Below are positions 1-12,353 of a stretch of DNA of 64,000 bases, piece after piece. The first letter of the stretch is position 1. The number at the start of each line of letters is the position of its first letter. Below the pieces are notes generated by a model. The model was not told the origin of the DNA. It saw nothing but the letters and a program-made list of their open reading frames with translations, and did no database searches. The position numbers and the translations under genes were made by a program. Source of the DNA: Symbiodinium natans (taxonomy: Eukaryota; Sar; Dinophyceae; Suessiales; Symbiodiniaceae); contig CAJNDS010002746.1 of NCBI GenBank assembly GCA_905221605.1, positions 490,389 to 554,388 of the forward strand, written 5' to 3'.

Positions 1-1730
1 GTTGGGAGTTCAAAAGATCTAAGGGTAGTTACGTGGTCCCTGCGTATGGGCCCTAAACCCTAAACCCTAAGCCCTAAGCCCTAAGCCCTAAGGCCTAAAC
101 CCTAAACCCCAAACCCTGAAAAGCCGTGAGACAGAGGTCTAAGCCCAGCACTAGCTGCAGTCGAGATGGCGGGCCATCGCTTGACGGCGAGCTGCCTCCA
201 CCTGTACTGGGCTGCTCAGGAACTTAGCGCAAGTGACCGCAATCTGCAGCGAGAAAGGGAGAGAGAGGGATATACACATGTATATGTATATGCATATGCA
301 TATGTATTTGATATATATATATATATCTTTATTTATTTACTTAATTATTTCTTTATATTTCTGTATATATTTATTTACATTTATATTTAATTTTCTATTT
401 ATATTTACATTTGTAGTTATATGCATATAGACATGACCCTCAAACCCTGAAAGTTTAAAACACCTAGCTAAAACCAACTGCAGGGCTTAGGGCTTTACGT
501 TTAGTAGGGTTAAGGGCGTAGGGTTTAGTAGGGTTTCGAGGTCTAGGGTTTAGTAGCGTAGCTTGTCGGTAGGTGCACAGCCCATATTTTACAACCCCAC
601 CTCCCCCCCAGGCATGAACGCTACACCCCCCAAGCAAGCAAGCAAGCAACCAACTAACCAACTAACTTACCAACCAACCAACCAACCAACCAACAAACAA
701 AACAACACAATTGCGTCAAACCCTACACCCGAAACCCTATAAGCCCTAAGCACCAAACCCTAAACCCTAAACCTTAAACCCTAAACCCTAAACCCTGTTT
801 TGACTCTGAGTCGGCTGCTCTGCTCCTGCGCGAGGACTCCCAAGCCTTCTTGGAGAGGCTTCGCGTTAGGGGGAGGTAAGGTGCAGCTTGAAAGGGTTTA
901 GGGTTTAGGGTTTAGGGTTTAGGGGTTTCACTTGGTAGCACAGTAACCGTACCAGAATCAGGGCACCCTTGTTTAGGTTGGCTACCTTACAAGGGAACCT
1001 TGAACCAAGAAACAAGGGGAAAGGGTACAACTTGGCCGCCAAGTTGATGTTTTAGGGTTTGGGGTTTGGGCTTGGGGTTTTTAGGGAAAGCCTTCTCGTT
1101 GGAGTCCATTGGCGGAGGGGGGGGGGGTTTGAAGGAAGGCCCAGTGTGGGAATCCTAAACCCTAAGCCCTACACCAACACTAAATCCTCCCCCCTCAACT
1201 GACTGTTGCGTACGTCACCCTACACAGAAAGAGTTTGGGGGGTGCTTGTGACTCACAAATCCTGCACACCCCACACCCCCAAACCCCACACAAAAGCAGA
1301 TTGAAGGTTCCTACAATGCGGGGGTGCCCTAGGCCCGAAGCCCCAAACCTAAACCCTAAGCTTTTAGCTTGAACCCTTATAAGGGCATTATCTTGTCAGT
1401 TGTTCGGCTCGCGCCTTAGGTGCACGAAGCCTTCAGGTTCGGAAAAGTCTGAGGGGTCGGATGCGCTATTCATTCGGGAAGCTGGGTTGAAGGGTTTAGG
1501 GTTGGGGTTTAGGGTTTGGGGTTTGGGGTTTAGGGTTTAGGGTTCAGGATTCAGGGTTTAGGGTTTAGGGTTTGGGGTTTAGGGAATTCAGGGAAGTTGG
1601 GCCACAAGGCTGCTGGTTGCGGTCAGGTGGCCCATGTCATCCAGATCCGCTGGCGGCACTGACCTTGTAACGCGCAACGTAGCTTTTGACCCGCCGAATG
1701 GGGCACCCAAGACCCTACACCCTGAACCCT

Positions 1731-1854
1731 ACATGAAGTAGGGTATATATTTCTTGTACCCCCAAAAGGACACCTGGTATATACACTCACCAATATTAAA
1801 AAGGAACCTTATATACACTCACCAAAAACAGTAAAATAAACCCTGCTTCACATA
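1731..1854. mobile_element. ~124-bp repeat element, copy 1
   Basis: Shares almost all of its length with 56938-57062, including CTTGTACCCCCAAAAGGACA and ACACTCACCAATATTAAAAA. Ends ATGAAG and CTTCACAT form a short inverted repeat. The two copies are 55 kb apart and differ at only a few bases, so the family is young. Confidence 0.8.
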
Positions 1855-3407
1855 CCCTAAGCCCTAAACCGTAAGCCCTGGCTGCTGAAGCGTGTTGTTG
1901 CAAGCTACCAGCTGTCTGCTTGTCAGATGTCAGGCTACCTGTGTCAGCACAAGAGTCTTCCAACCCATGGCAACATCAGGACGCTCTGTTGAAAGTCTAG
2001 GGTTTCAGGGTTCCGGTTCTCTACCCGGCCCAAACCCTAAACCCGAAACGCCCCAAAGCATAAACCCTAAACTCCGAACACCTCACAAACATCTACAAGC
2101 CACTCTGAGCGCCCGAGCTCAGAGGTAAGTGTAACCTTCTAAATCAAGATGATCCCTAAAGTTGAGAATCGCACACCCAATACTACAAAAGGCCCAGAAC
2201 ACTAGCGCTAAACCCTCCCAAACCCTGAACCCTAAACCCTAAACCCCAAACCCCAAAAACCGCAAAAACCCCAAACCCCAAACCCTTCATGTGGTCTCGC
2301 CGAGGTAATTGAGGCCGCCGCGACCCGCCAGGACCGACCTGCCACCAAAGAGTCCGACCGCCCGCGCGACCCCATTTCATGCAAAGGATTTCAGGGGTTT
2401 GTATAGGGTTTCAGGGGTTTAGGGTTTAAGGTTTAGTTTGGGTTCCAGGGGTTTAGGGTTTCAAGGTTTCAGGGGTTTATGGGTTTAGGGGTTTAGGGTT
2501 TATGGTTTAGGGTTTAGGGTTTAGGGTTCAAGCAGGGTTTCAGGGGTTTACAGGTGTGTAGGGTTCCAAAACCCTGGCCCTACGCCCTTGTAAGCCCTAA
2601 ACCCTTGACCCTGACAAACCCTAACCCTAAACCCCTTATAAACACAAAACACTAAACCCCTTACAAACACCAAACCCTAAACCCCTTACAAACCCTGAAC
2701 CCTAGACCCCTTATATGGGCCAGCATAGGCGCACCCCCCCCCCCCCCCCCTCCCCCCCCCCCATCCCCCCCCCCCCCCCCCCCCTGTGGTTTCATGGTGG
2801 GTTTTGGGTCCCCCCCCCCCCCCCTGTGGTTCATGGTCTGTGGTTCATGGGTTAGGGTTTAGGGGTTTAGGGTTAGGCTTTAGGGTTCAGGATTTTCACT
2901 CTGGTTCATTGGTTCACTGTGGGTTTAGAGTTTGATTTGGGTTCAAGGTTCGGGGTAATGATAGGTTTACGGTTTCCCCTCTCCCCCCTGTGGTTCGTGC
3001 TGGGTTTACGGTTGAGGGTTCAGAGTTAAAGCAGCAAAGGTTTCGGGTGTACCCTTCTCCCTCCCGTCGTTCATTGGTGGGTTTAAGTTTTAGGGCTAGG
3101 GTTCAAGCTTCTCTGTCCCCCCCCCCCATGGTCCGTGGTGTTTTTAGGGTTAACAGGCAGGGTTTGGTGGGGGGTTGTGGGGGGGGGGGGGGGGGGATAC
3201 CATTGGGGGGGGGGGGGGGGGGGTCGATTGCGCGGAACGCGGGCGCATATACACACTAAACCCTTGCAAACCCTAAACCCTTAGAAACCCTAAACCCTGA
3301 AGGATGAGGAATCAAAATGCATCAGGCGCTCTCATCTAAACACGAAACCCTGAACTCATAGGCGTCCAAAACCCTGTCAGGGAACCCCCTTCCAGAAGTG
3401 TGTTAAA

Positions 3408-3642
3408 CCTATCGAGGCCCATTGAGAACCGCGGAGTGTCATTGAGGCCCATTGAGGCTCATTGAGGTTCATTGAGCCTTGTTGAGCAACAATGGATTTC
3501 GTTGAGGCTGTGTGGTTGCTCAGGCACGCCTGAGAACTAAACCGCCTCAACGCAAACCACTGGCGCTCAATGAGCCCTCAATGGGCCTCAATTCGCTTCG
3601 ACAGGCCTCAATGGCCCACCATGTCCTTTCATGCACTCCTTG
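3408..3642. repeat. Fold-back of CATTGAGGC-type repeats
   Basis: About five units of CATTGAGG(C/T) on the left (3419-3480) face CTCAATG/CCTCAAT units on the right (3566-3625), able to form a long hairpin. No gene seen. Confidence 0.65.
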
Positions 3643-3888
3643 AGGGGGTTGCCACAGAATCCTGTAATGAACCCTAAACCCTCAAGCCCCTATAGCTTGA
3701 AATAGTTACAAATACAGACTCCCCGAAACTTTCCCGGGACCTGAAACCTTCAAAATCTCAATACCCTAAACCGCCTAAACCCCAAACCCTACATAAACCC
3801 TAAACCCTAAACCCTAAACCCTAAACCCTACACCCTAAACCCTAAACCCTAAACCCTAAACCCTACCGACTCTGAGTCGCGCGGCAGC

Positions 3889-3976
3889 CTCCGGGCACCA
3901 CTCGAGCACCACCACCGGCCAGCGCAGGCGCCGGGGCCCGGCGCCGAAGCGGTGGAAGTTCGACGAGGCGAAGAGC
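3889..3976 (-). CDS. Probable exon XXI (SNFHRF...VVVLEW)
   Basis: 88 nt: one base, then LFASSNFHRF and ...RRLRWPVVVLEWCPE. Acceptor ACAAAG|G; donor GAG|GCTGCC. SNxF...RRL...V-VLEW is a recognisable late motif of the family. No exon further downstream is convincing; an open island at about 800-880 is the best remaining candidate. Confidence 0.65.
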
Positions 3977-4267
3977 CTTTGTCTTGGGGGTTCCAAAATA
4001 GGGGGTCCAGGTAGGGTTTAGGGATGAGGGTTTAGTGCCATAGTAGTAGGGTTTAGGGCTTGGGATTTGGGGTGAATCCTAGACCCAAACGCTACACCCC
4101 AAACGGCAAGTATGGGTTAGATTAGCTTGACAATTGAGGCTTTGGGTCTTGGGGCGTAGAGAAAGACTCAAACAGTATAAAGGGCCAACATCCCAAGTCA
4201 TCCCCTAAGCCCGGGCTTAGGATTTAGGGTTTAGGGTTTAGGGTTGCTGGCTCCAGCGTGCTAAGAT

Positions 4268-4290
4268 CGGAGCTCGGGCGGGAAGTTTGC
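4268..4290 (-). CDS. Possible exon XX (FPPELR)
   Basis: About 22 nt: ANFPPELR. Acceptor TCCGAG|GCA; donor not clear. Relatives have FP-x-x-L-x-x-S immediately before the NF/NYF motif in the next exon. Very short, so judged only by order and motif. Confidence 0.35.
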
Positions 4291-4730
4291 CTCGGATGCG
4301 CGAACTGAGAAGGCACGAGAGTTCAAAGGCCTGATGGGGTTAGGGATTTCAGGGGTTTCACAACCCTAAGCCCTAAGCCCTAAACCCTAAACCCTAAACC
4401 CTAAACCCCAAACCCTACAGAACAAACAAAAGCAGGTCGAAGCTTGACGTCCGAAACCCCACGCGGTCGCTCAGCCGATGTGCCGTGGTCTCGCCACCGC
4501 GGGCGCCAGCCAAACCCATTTCCTGGCGATGGATTTAGGGTGCAGTGTTCAAGGGTAGGATTTCGGGTTGTGTTTAGGTTTAGGGTTTAATTTGGGTTTA
4601 GGGCCCAGGGTTTGGGGTTTAGGTTTGGGGTTTAGGGCTTGAGGTTTAGGGTTTGGGGTTTGGGGTTGAGCTGCAAAGGAGGGGGCTTCAAAGGCTTCAC
4701 GCTTAAGAACTTCAACGACTTCAGTAGTTC

Positions 4731-4822
4731 AACCCTCAACCCTCAACCCTGAACCCTGAACCCTCAACCCTCAACCCTCAACCCTGAACCCTCAACCCTC
4801 AACCCTCAACCCTCAACCCTAA
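4731..4822. repeat. CAACCCT variant array
   Basis: About 13 units of CAACCCT/GAACCCT, a variant of the telomere-like heptamer. Similar short run at 19131-19171. Confidence 0.8.
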
Positions 4823-5765
4823 ACCTTCAGCCCTAAACCTTCAGCCCTATACCCTAAGCCTTAGTTTGCTTACGTTTTGCAAGGTTTGGGGAGCCATGCT
4901 TCGATTGTCGTTTTTCTTGCACAAGATTGCAAACAGCGCAAGCGGGAGAAAGCTTTAACCCTTTAGGGTTTATAGGGTTTAGGGTTTAGGGTTTAGGGGT
5001 TAGGGTTTAGGGTTTAGGGTTTAGGGTTTAGGGTTTAGGGTTTAGGGTCTAGGGTTTAGGGTTTAGGGAACCAAGTGCCAGCAGTCAAAACTTAAGATCA
5101 GCGGGCCCTACTTAGGGTTCGGCCCTAAAAGCTTTAAGCCCTAAACCCCTAAAGGCTTTAACCCTAAAGCCTGAAAGCTTTAACCCTAAACCCTCAAAGC
5201 TTTAAACCCTAAACCCTATACCCTATACCCTAAACCCTAAACCCTAAACCCTAAACCTTAAACCCTAAACCCTAGCCCTAAACCCTAAACCCCTGGCCTC
5301 GAGCTTTAAGCCCTGAACCCTGAACCTTCATAGGGGCCTCAAGGTGTGCTGAGCAGCGCCATTCCGCAGCCACAAACCCCAAACCACCGGTCAGCAACGC
5401 AGAGCCCCTTCCACGCAGCCTAACGCCTAGACACGAAAGGGTTTAGGGTTTAGGGTTTAGGGTTTAGGGTTTAGGGTTTAGGGTGAAACCCGAAGCCCTG
5501 CGCCCTAATCCCTGCACTCTCAGCCCGCAGCCCTGTAAAAGCTGAACTCCCTGAACCCTGTACCCCAAACCCTACAAGTAAGCCCCAAACCCAAAATACA
5601 AACCCAAAAACACCAAACCAAAAACCCTAGACACTAAAGCCCTAAATCCCACGCTCTAGGCCTAAACCCTAAACCCTAAACCCTAAACCCTAAACCCTAA
5701 ACCCTAAACCCCTAAACCCTAAACCCTAAACCCTAAACCCGAAACCCTGCACTTGGGCCACGGGC

Positions 5766-5834
5766 CCGGAGCCGCCGGAAGCGCCCGGTGCCGGGAGCGT
5801 CGCGAAGCAGAGATAGGGGCCACGAGGAAGGGGC
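5766..5834 (-). CDS. Probable exon XIX (SSWPLSLL)
   Basis: 69 nt, 23 codons: APSSWPLSLLRDAPGTGR then FRRLR. Acceptor TCAGAG|GCC; donor CGG|GCCCGT. The WPxSLL motif follows the acidic tract in the family. The exon is bracketed by a CCCTAAA array on the left and TTTAGGG on the right. Confidence 0.55.
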
Positions 5835-6300
5835 CTCTGACTTAGGGTTTAGGGTTTAGGGTTTAGGGTTTAGGGTCTAAGGGTTAACCCAAGGGTTAAG
5901 GGTTAAGGGTTGAGGGTTGAGGGTTGAGGGTTGAGGGTTTCGGGTTTAGGGTTGAGGGTTTGAAATCGATTGGGGCTTTCGGGGTTTGCATTTGGGGATG
6001 CGGGGTTACGGTTCCATTTATGTTATCTAGAGTGATAGCCCGGGTCGTGAGGGTGGGGCTCTGACTTCGGGAGTTGAGGGTTGAGATGTCGGGGGCTTTA
6101 GGGGCTTTAGCGGTCTTCCCGGTTGATGGTTGAGGGCTTGGGGGCTTTAGAGATTACAGGGGTTTGGGGGTTTTAGCAGCTTAGGGGGGTTTCGGTATTC
6201 AGCGTTGAGGGTCTGGCAAGCTCCTAGACCCCAGCTGTACTTTCTGCTTTCCGAGCCCCTTCTTTGGTTTCAGGTGCTATGCGAACCAAGAACATGGCCC

Positions 6301-6411
6301 CTAAAACCCTAAACCCTAAACCCTAAACCCTAAACCCTAAACCCTAAACCCTAAACCCTAAACCCTAAACCCTAAACCCTAAACCCTAGGGTTTAGGGTT
6401 TAAGGTTTAGG
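6301..6411. repeat. Head-to-head telomere-like array
   Basis: About 12 CCCTAAA units run directly into TTTAGGG units at about 6387 with no spacer (CCCTAGGGTTTAGGG). It resembles an end-to-end fusion junction. Confidence 0.85.
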
Positions 6412-7086
6412 GACCCAAACAACAAAACGAACTACACTGGGGGGCGTTGCCGGGTCTAGGTAAAGTTGTGGCCGTCGGAGGGCGCTTAGTTCAAGAGCTT
6501 GGGGTCAAGAGTAAAGAGTTTGGGGCCTTTACTCACCTGTTCCTAGAAAAACCAATGAACGGAACACGTCTATTCGCCGTCCTGACTCTAGTCCCCCTTA
6601 GAACCTTAACAGAATCCTCTATCGGATGAGGAGTGCGGGCTTCTAAAAACCCCAAATCAAAGACTCCTACGGGGAAACAAATGCGTAAATGCCACAACCG
6701 CAAACAAATCTCGACGGGCTTCGGGCTTCGGGTTCAGGATTCAGGGGTTTAGGGAGGGTTTAGGGTTTAGGGTTTAGGGTTTAGGGCTTAGGCTTCAGGA
6801 TTTAGGGATCCCTAAAACGGGTCTAAGTCAAGTGCTCCTACCTGCAAGCCCGGCAGAAGCCCTTTGCCCCATATCCGGCACCCAAAACCACGCCGAGACC
6901 CGCCTCCCCGAAACACTACAAACCTAAACCCTAAGCCCCAAACCCCAAACCTTCAGCCCTAAGGCCCTACACCCCAAACCCCTATCTCGGCTCATTTCGC
7001 CTGAAGCCTACCTTCAAACCCCCAGCCTCATCCCGGCGCACGTTCTGCCAGGGACCTCGGAAAACTCGCGCCGGGTATGGATGTTT

Positions 7087-7237
7087 CATGGGTTCCCCGA
7101 CCAGCCCCCTTTTTACTCCCCCCCCCTAGGTTCCCCTGAAAATTAGGGCTATTTAGGGATAAGTAAGCTTAATTAAGGTTATTTAAGCGGGGCAACCTAG
7201 GGGGGATAGAAGAGCGGGGGTAGTAGGGGAACCCATG
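7087..7237. mobile_element. MITE-like element, CATGGGTTCCCC ends
   Basis: A perfect 12-bp inverted repeat at 7087-7098 and 7226-7237 encloses a CCTAGGTTCCCC / GGCAACCTAGG inner inverted repeat. Related copies at 10567-10683 and 39835-40035. Confidence 0.75.
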
Positions 7238-8413
7238 AATCGTGGGTTTAGGGCATATAAGGGGTTCAGACTAGTTGCTGGAGAGTGTGCTCATTCCCCG
7301 CACCCTAAACCCTGAACCATGAACCCTGAACTTTCTGACACTAGGCCCTGTAAACCCTATCATGGGAGCAGTTGGCACGTGGCCGTGATCATCGTTCTGA
7401 GTTTTGAGGTCTTGGCTGCATGTCTGAGGTCGGTACGACATGGACGTGAAATCACAGCAACATGGGCATGAGAGCATGGACGCGTGTACGCAGCAACAAC
7501 GACGAGTGGGAGGGTGGGGGGTGGGGTTGGGCCAGCGAAAACATGTACAACAGTTTTGAATCTTGGCAGGGAGCCGCGCGTGGGCTGACAGTTAGTGTTA
7601 CTCCACCCTGCCGGGCACTGTCAGGAGCCACGCCTAAATCCGGATAGACGGCAATACTTGATTTATCCCAACTTTCGGGCAGGACGGTGATGGGCGGGGG
7701 GGGGGGGGGGGGGGAAAACGAAAGGAAATGGGACACGTCCTCGGAGCAAGACCATGTATCATGGCTAGCAACAGCATGTTAGGATTTGGCACTTGGCCGC
7801 GACAATTGGCACTTGGCCACGACGATTGGCACTTGGCCGCGATCGGCTGTCTGAGGTTGTGACGCTTTTGAAGGCAATACCCTGTTATGAGCTGCAACGC
7901 TGACATGACGGATGCTAGCATGCATGGGGATAACAAGTCGTGGGAATTGCATCAACACTTAACAGCACACAGTGACTGACATGTCAATGTGGTGAAGCTT
8001 GCAGACAGCTTCGAAAACGAGTTGCAATATTTCCATTTCCCTGCCCTCCGTTACTGTCCGCCCCAGAGCCCTCCCAGCCCGTCCCAGCCCTGAGTCTGCC
8101 CGTCCCTGCCCATCCCTGCCCGTCCCTGCCCACCACGTGTAGTCTTGATATTACGAATGGGCTCACACGACAGCAGCAAACACTTTTCGAATGGGCTGAG
8201 CGACTCATCCTGCCATTACGGCATAGCTTCGAGCAGCTACAGCGTCGATGGGTTGAAACGGTTCTATGAAGGCTTTAGCTCGTGAACGGTTCAGACCAGG
8301 GCTGGGGGTGTTCAACCCCATGCCCCGGAACCAACTCAAAGCACTAAACCCAATGCCTAAACCCTAAACCCGAAACCCTAAACCCTACACACTATGCCCC
8401 AAAACCCTACAGC

Positions 8414-8449
8414 CCTTTCCTCTGACCTTTCGAAACCCAGCAAGTGCTC
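8414..8449 (-). CDS. Possible exon XVIII (EHLLGFERSEER)
   Basis: 36 nt, 12 codons, phase 0. Acceptor GTCAG|GAG; donor AGG|GCTGTA. It joins in phase to the exon at 5766-5834, giving ERSEER-APSSWPLSLL. Relatives have a charged R-x-E-E stretch before W-P-x-SLL. Confidence 0.5.
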
Positions 8450-9951
8450 CTGACTCTGAAGCCAGATGACACGCAAAAACACAGACAAAGGTTTAGAGTT
8501 TTGGGGTTTGGGGTTTAGGGTGTAAGGTTTAGGGTTCAGGGTGGAGGGATTGAACGTATAGGGTTTCGGGGACTCAGACTCCTCCGTACACCTACCCTGA
8601 ATAGCCTTAGCACAGGGGCAGCAAAATGGCAACACCCAACACCTCGAGCACAGGCCCAAATCCCAAAGACCCTTTCTGGCAGCTCAGCTGTCGGCTGGCG
8701 GCAGGCCTTGTGCGAAACAATGCGTGCGAGACTGCTTCGAAATATACAGTTTTGTTGGTTGATGCTTTGCTGCATTGCCTGTCTCTTCCTTGGGCTCGAT
8801 ACTCTATCATTCGTTGATGTGGACGAATGTACGTACATGCACACACGCTCACCTTGCTTTAGCTTTGCATTCATTAAACCCTAAACCCTAAACCCCAAAC
8901 CCCAAACCCTAAACCGCAGGGTCCCTCAACCCCCAGCCCACACTCGGTCCTAGCCGAAGGATGCGGGAGGTTTAGGGTCCATAGGGTTTCAAACTGAGAC
9001 GCCCCCAATCTCGCATGACCCTATACAGGGCCCCTTGTTAGGGTGCAGGGTTTAGGGTGTAGGGTTTGGGGTTTAGGCTTTGGGGTTTAGGGTTTAGGGT
9101 GTAGGGTTTGGGGTTTAGGGTTTGGGGTTTAGAGTTTAGGGGTACCCTTTGTTGGGGTGGTCGCTTCAGAAAGGAAAAAAAGGCAACGGGTACCACTGGA
9201 CTGCCAAGAGGTTTCAGTCTAGGCTTAAGGGCTTAGTTTGTAGGGCTACTCTTGAATAGAAGGTATGTGGGAAACAAAAAAGGGTTGTACGGCTCATGGG
9301 GTGTGTGGGGCTTCTAGGCTATGGGGCCGGCTGTAGATCTGGGTTCAGGAGTCAGGGTTTGGGGGTTTAGGGGTTTAGGGTTTAGGGTTTAGGGTTGAGG
9401 GTTGAGGGTTTAGGGTCTAGTTTTTGACGGCCATGGCGGTGGGCTGACCACCCCCGGCGTGAACCGATGTACAACAGGGGCGTAGACAATCGGCACGGGT
9501 CTTTACAGTACCTTGTACGTAGTGTATAGTCACTATGGTCACTGTCTTCATAGGGGATATTGTACGTCAGGGGTCCTTCGGCTGCCGTATCAGGGGTTGA
9601 CCGAGGACACGCTAAACCCTAAACCCTAAACCCTAAACCCTAAACGCTAAACGCTAAACCCTAAACCCTAAACCCTAAACCCTGAACCCTAAACCCTAAA
9701 CCCTAAGCCCTTCCGCTGCAATCCAAGGGATTGAAGCACGGATAAACTGAAGCCCCTGAACCCCGAATGGAGGCCCAGGCACTCCGATTTTGGCTGCGAG
9801 TATATCTTCCTTCTTCCAGGGAATAAATCTTTACAAAGGGTCCGGTAGACCCTAAGCCCAAAATAAACCCGAAACCCTAAACCCAAAACCCTAAGCCCTA
9901 AACCCTAAGGGAACGACCTCAGGTGGTCCATGAGTAAGATCCGGACGACGC

Positions 9952-10002
9952 CGACTCGTCCTCTTCCTCCTCCTCTTCCTCCTCCTGCTCCTCCTCCTGC
10001 TC
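9952..10002 (-). CDS. Possible exon XVII (poly-Glu)
   Basis: 51 nt, 17 codons, almost all Glu/Gln ending in DES. Acceptor CGAGAG|GAG; donor TCG|GCGTCG. Telomere-like repeats flank it in the usual exon arrangement. A (CTC)n microsatellite could mimic this, but the position matches the acidic tract expected for the family. Confidence 0.45.
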
Positions 10003-10330
10003 CTCTCGGAGTTCAGGGTTTAGGGTTTAGGGTTTAGGGTTTAGGGTTTAGGGTTTAGGTTTATGGAATCTGCACTCTAGATAGAGTCCCAGAAGCGAGC
10101 CAGTTGCCCCCAAACCCTAAACACACTCCCTGAACCCAAGGGCTCGCAGGCTCCATGTGTTCCTGAATCCTCAACCCTAAACCCTCAACCCTCAACCCTA
10201 AACCCTAAACCCCAAACCCTGAATCCGATACGCGGGCGCTAGTTGACCAAAACGACTGCTGACCCGTTCTTAAGGTTCTCAGGGCGTTTACAGTTTAGGG
10301 GTACAGAGGGTCATGCTTGCTACACGTCTC

Positions 10331-10360
10331 CTTCTCCTCTTCCTGCTCTGCGAAGAGTTC
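10331..10360 (-). CDS. Possible exon XVI (ELFAEQEEEK)
   Basis: 30 nt, 10 codons, phase 0. Acceptor CTGCAG|GAA; donor AAG|GAGACG would be a GA type, used in dinoflagellates. It resembles exon XV (LFAE followed by Glu/Gln), consistent with a repetitive acidic segment. Confidence 0.42.
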
Positions 10361-10566
10361 CTGCAGAGGAGGCCGCTGTGCCCTAAACCCAAAACCCAAA
10401 ACCAAAAACCCAAAAACCAAAACCCAAAACCCTAAACCCCACACCCTAAACCCTACGGCCGTTTTCACGTTCAATCAACTTAGGGCGTCCTAAAGGGTGG
10501 CTTCAAGCAACCCGTCTTTGCTTCTTGGGCAGAAGCTCCTCTTAGAATGTCACCCCTAAAATCAAG

Positions 10567-10683
10567 GGTTCCCCTACCGCTAACCCCCTCTATACTACCC
10601 CCCCCCCCCCCTCCGGTTCCCCCCCAGAATCATTAAGGAGGGGGGAACCTAGAGGGGGTAGTATAGAGGGGGTACTCGGGAAG
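10567..10683. mobile_element. MITE-like element, family of 7087-7237
   Basis: An inverted pair CCCCCTCTATACTACCCC / GGGGTAGTATAGAGGGGG surrounds GGTTCCCC and GGGGGGAACCT. The outer ends are partly lost. Confidence 0.7.
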
Positions 10684-10974
10684 TCCATGATAAAACTGCG
10701 CTTGTAAATCTCAGACACGAAGCTACAAATCACAAACCCCAAAGTAACCCTTCTTCGACCTCGGTCCATGTACCCCAAATTGCGGCATACTTGGGGTTGA
10801 AGTTACCGCATGTTTAAAAGGTTTAGGGTTACAAAGGACCGAGGCACAAGGCGAACCCCTCCCCCCCATCAATGATACAACACCCCCAACCCTAAACCCT
10901 AAGCCCTAAACCCTAAACCCTAAACTCTAAACCGAATACAAAAAAACTTGCCCCCCAAAACCTGGTGCGGAAGT

Positions 10975-11460
10975 CGCCTTGGTTCAAATCTCTATGCACA
11001 TTTCCGTGTTGCCTGCTCTGCAGGAAGGTCCCAAGGCTGGTTTACGATTGCCCCGATTGATCCTGGGCATAATTTTGAGGGCCAAGCCAGTGAAGGTTTG
11101 GATGACTGAACGTGCGCTGTATTGCAGCTGCCTCTATCGATGTACCGACCATGGGCTTCTGGCCAAGGTTTCATCGTGATGCTGGCACATGCTCCTGAAG
11201 ATTCTTCACCTGAGGAGTTTGAATTACTCGACTCTCTCTCTCTCTCTCACTTCACGAGTCGGATAGTGTGGGCCTGGCTCATCATGGCTTGCAGTTGCTG
11301 CGAATGGTCTTGACCAAGCCCAAGTGCTCCCCCCCCAACCCTCCAAGCGTGCGCACTCTAGCATTACACAGCCTACGATTACTGGCAGTGCCTTGAGAAC
11401 TTGCGATTTGTGACATACAATCATGTCGTCCTCGACCGGGCTTAGGGGTGGAAACATGGA
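10975..11460. other. Unique-looking intronic stretch without recognised gene
   Basis: About 480 bp with almost no telomere-like repeats. Short open frames on both strands (60-77 codons) show no motif I recognise. Confidence 0.5.
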
Positions 11461-12111
11461 ACCTAGCAGCCCTGAAGATTGAAACGCGAAGCCTTAACCC
11501 TTCAGTTGCCCCTAACCCTCACTCTTACCCCTAAAACCTAATTCAAAATCCAAAGGCTTGAGGCGCCTACGGCCTTCACAACCGCAAGCCCTAAACCCTC
11601 AACCCCGAAACCCGAAACCCTACTAGGACGGAGTGTTTGTTCGGATAAACGACAAGCCCCCGCTCCCCCCCCACCCCCCCGCACGCTAACACTAAAAAAA
11701 CCCTAAACCCTAAACCCCAATCCGCGGCTTATGCCTGCGTGTGCTCCTGTGCTTGTAGTGAGCTGGTTACGAAAACAGGAGACCCCCAATATAGATCGCC
11801 AAATTGTAGGATTCCCTGCTAATAGGGACCCCGATAAGGTACCCCTAAACATGAACATGGCAATTCAGGGACTGTAGTATACAGGGGCTCAGGTTTTAGG
11901 ATGCTTAGGCTGTTTAGGGCTTCGTGAGCGTTGCCAAGTTCCCAGTGAAACTACTAATTTCTTAAGAACTCACCCAAAAATGAGCAACATTCGTCCTTAT
12001 AAGGGTAGTATAGGGAATACTTTTCTTTTCTTTAAATTCAATTTGGGTTCTTCAGCAAATAGTAGCAAAGTCTCCCCCCAACAGTCCCACCCAACAGGCC
12101 CGGTGAGGCGC

Positions 12112-12153
12112 CTGCTCATGCTCCTGCTCCATCTCCGCAAACAGCGACTGCTC
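12112..12153 (-). CDS. Possible exon XV (acidic, EQSLFAEMEQEHEQ)
   Basis: 42 nt, 14 codons, phase 0. Acceptor GGGAG|GAG; donor CAG|GCGCCT. It begins a Glu/Gln-rich run that continues in the next two exons. Many DUF3638 proteins have a long (QE)n tract at this point. Confidence 0.5.
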
Positions 12154-12173
12154 CTCCCCAAGGATGCAGGTCA

Positions 12174-12353
12174 GGGTTTAGGGTTTCGGGGGTTTAGGGT
12201 TAGGGTTTAGGGTTTAGGGTTTAGGGTTTAGGGTTTAGGGTTTAGGGTTTAGGGTTTAGGGTCTAGGGTTTAGGGTTTAGGGTTTAGGGTTTAGGGTTTG
12301 GGGTTTAGGGTTTAGGGTTTCGGGTTTATGGCTTAGGGTTTAGGGTTTAGGGG
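12174..12353. repeat. TTTAGGG array (~180 bp)
   Basis: Near-continuous TTTAGGG with a few variants (TTTGGGG, TTTCGGG). Lies just right of candidate exon XV. Confidence 0.9.

Larger units (their letters stand above)
1..3888. other. No confident gene; telomere-like repeats and islands
   Basis: Alternating CCCTAAA and TTTAGGG runs, a TA-rich stretch (280-425), long poly-C and poly-G (2731-2832, 3177-3222), one repeat element (1731-1854) and one fold-back (3408-3642). GC-rich islands at about 795-890 and 2285-2380 are open on the minus strand and might hold last exons of the DUF3638-type gene, but no motif is clear. Confidence 0.6.
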
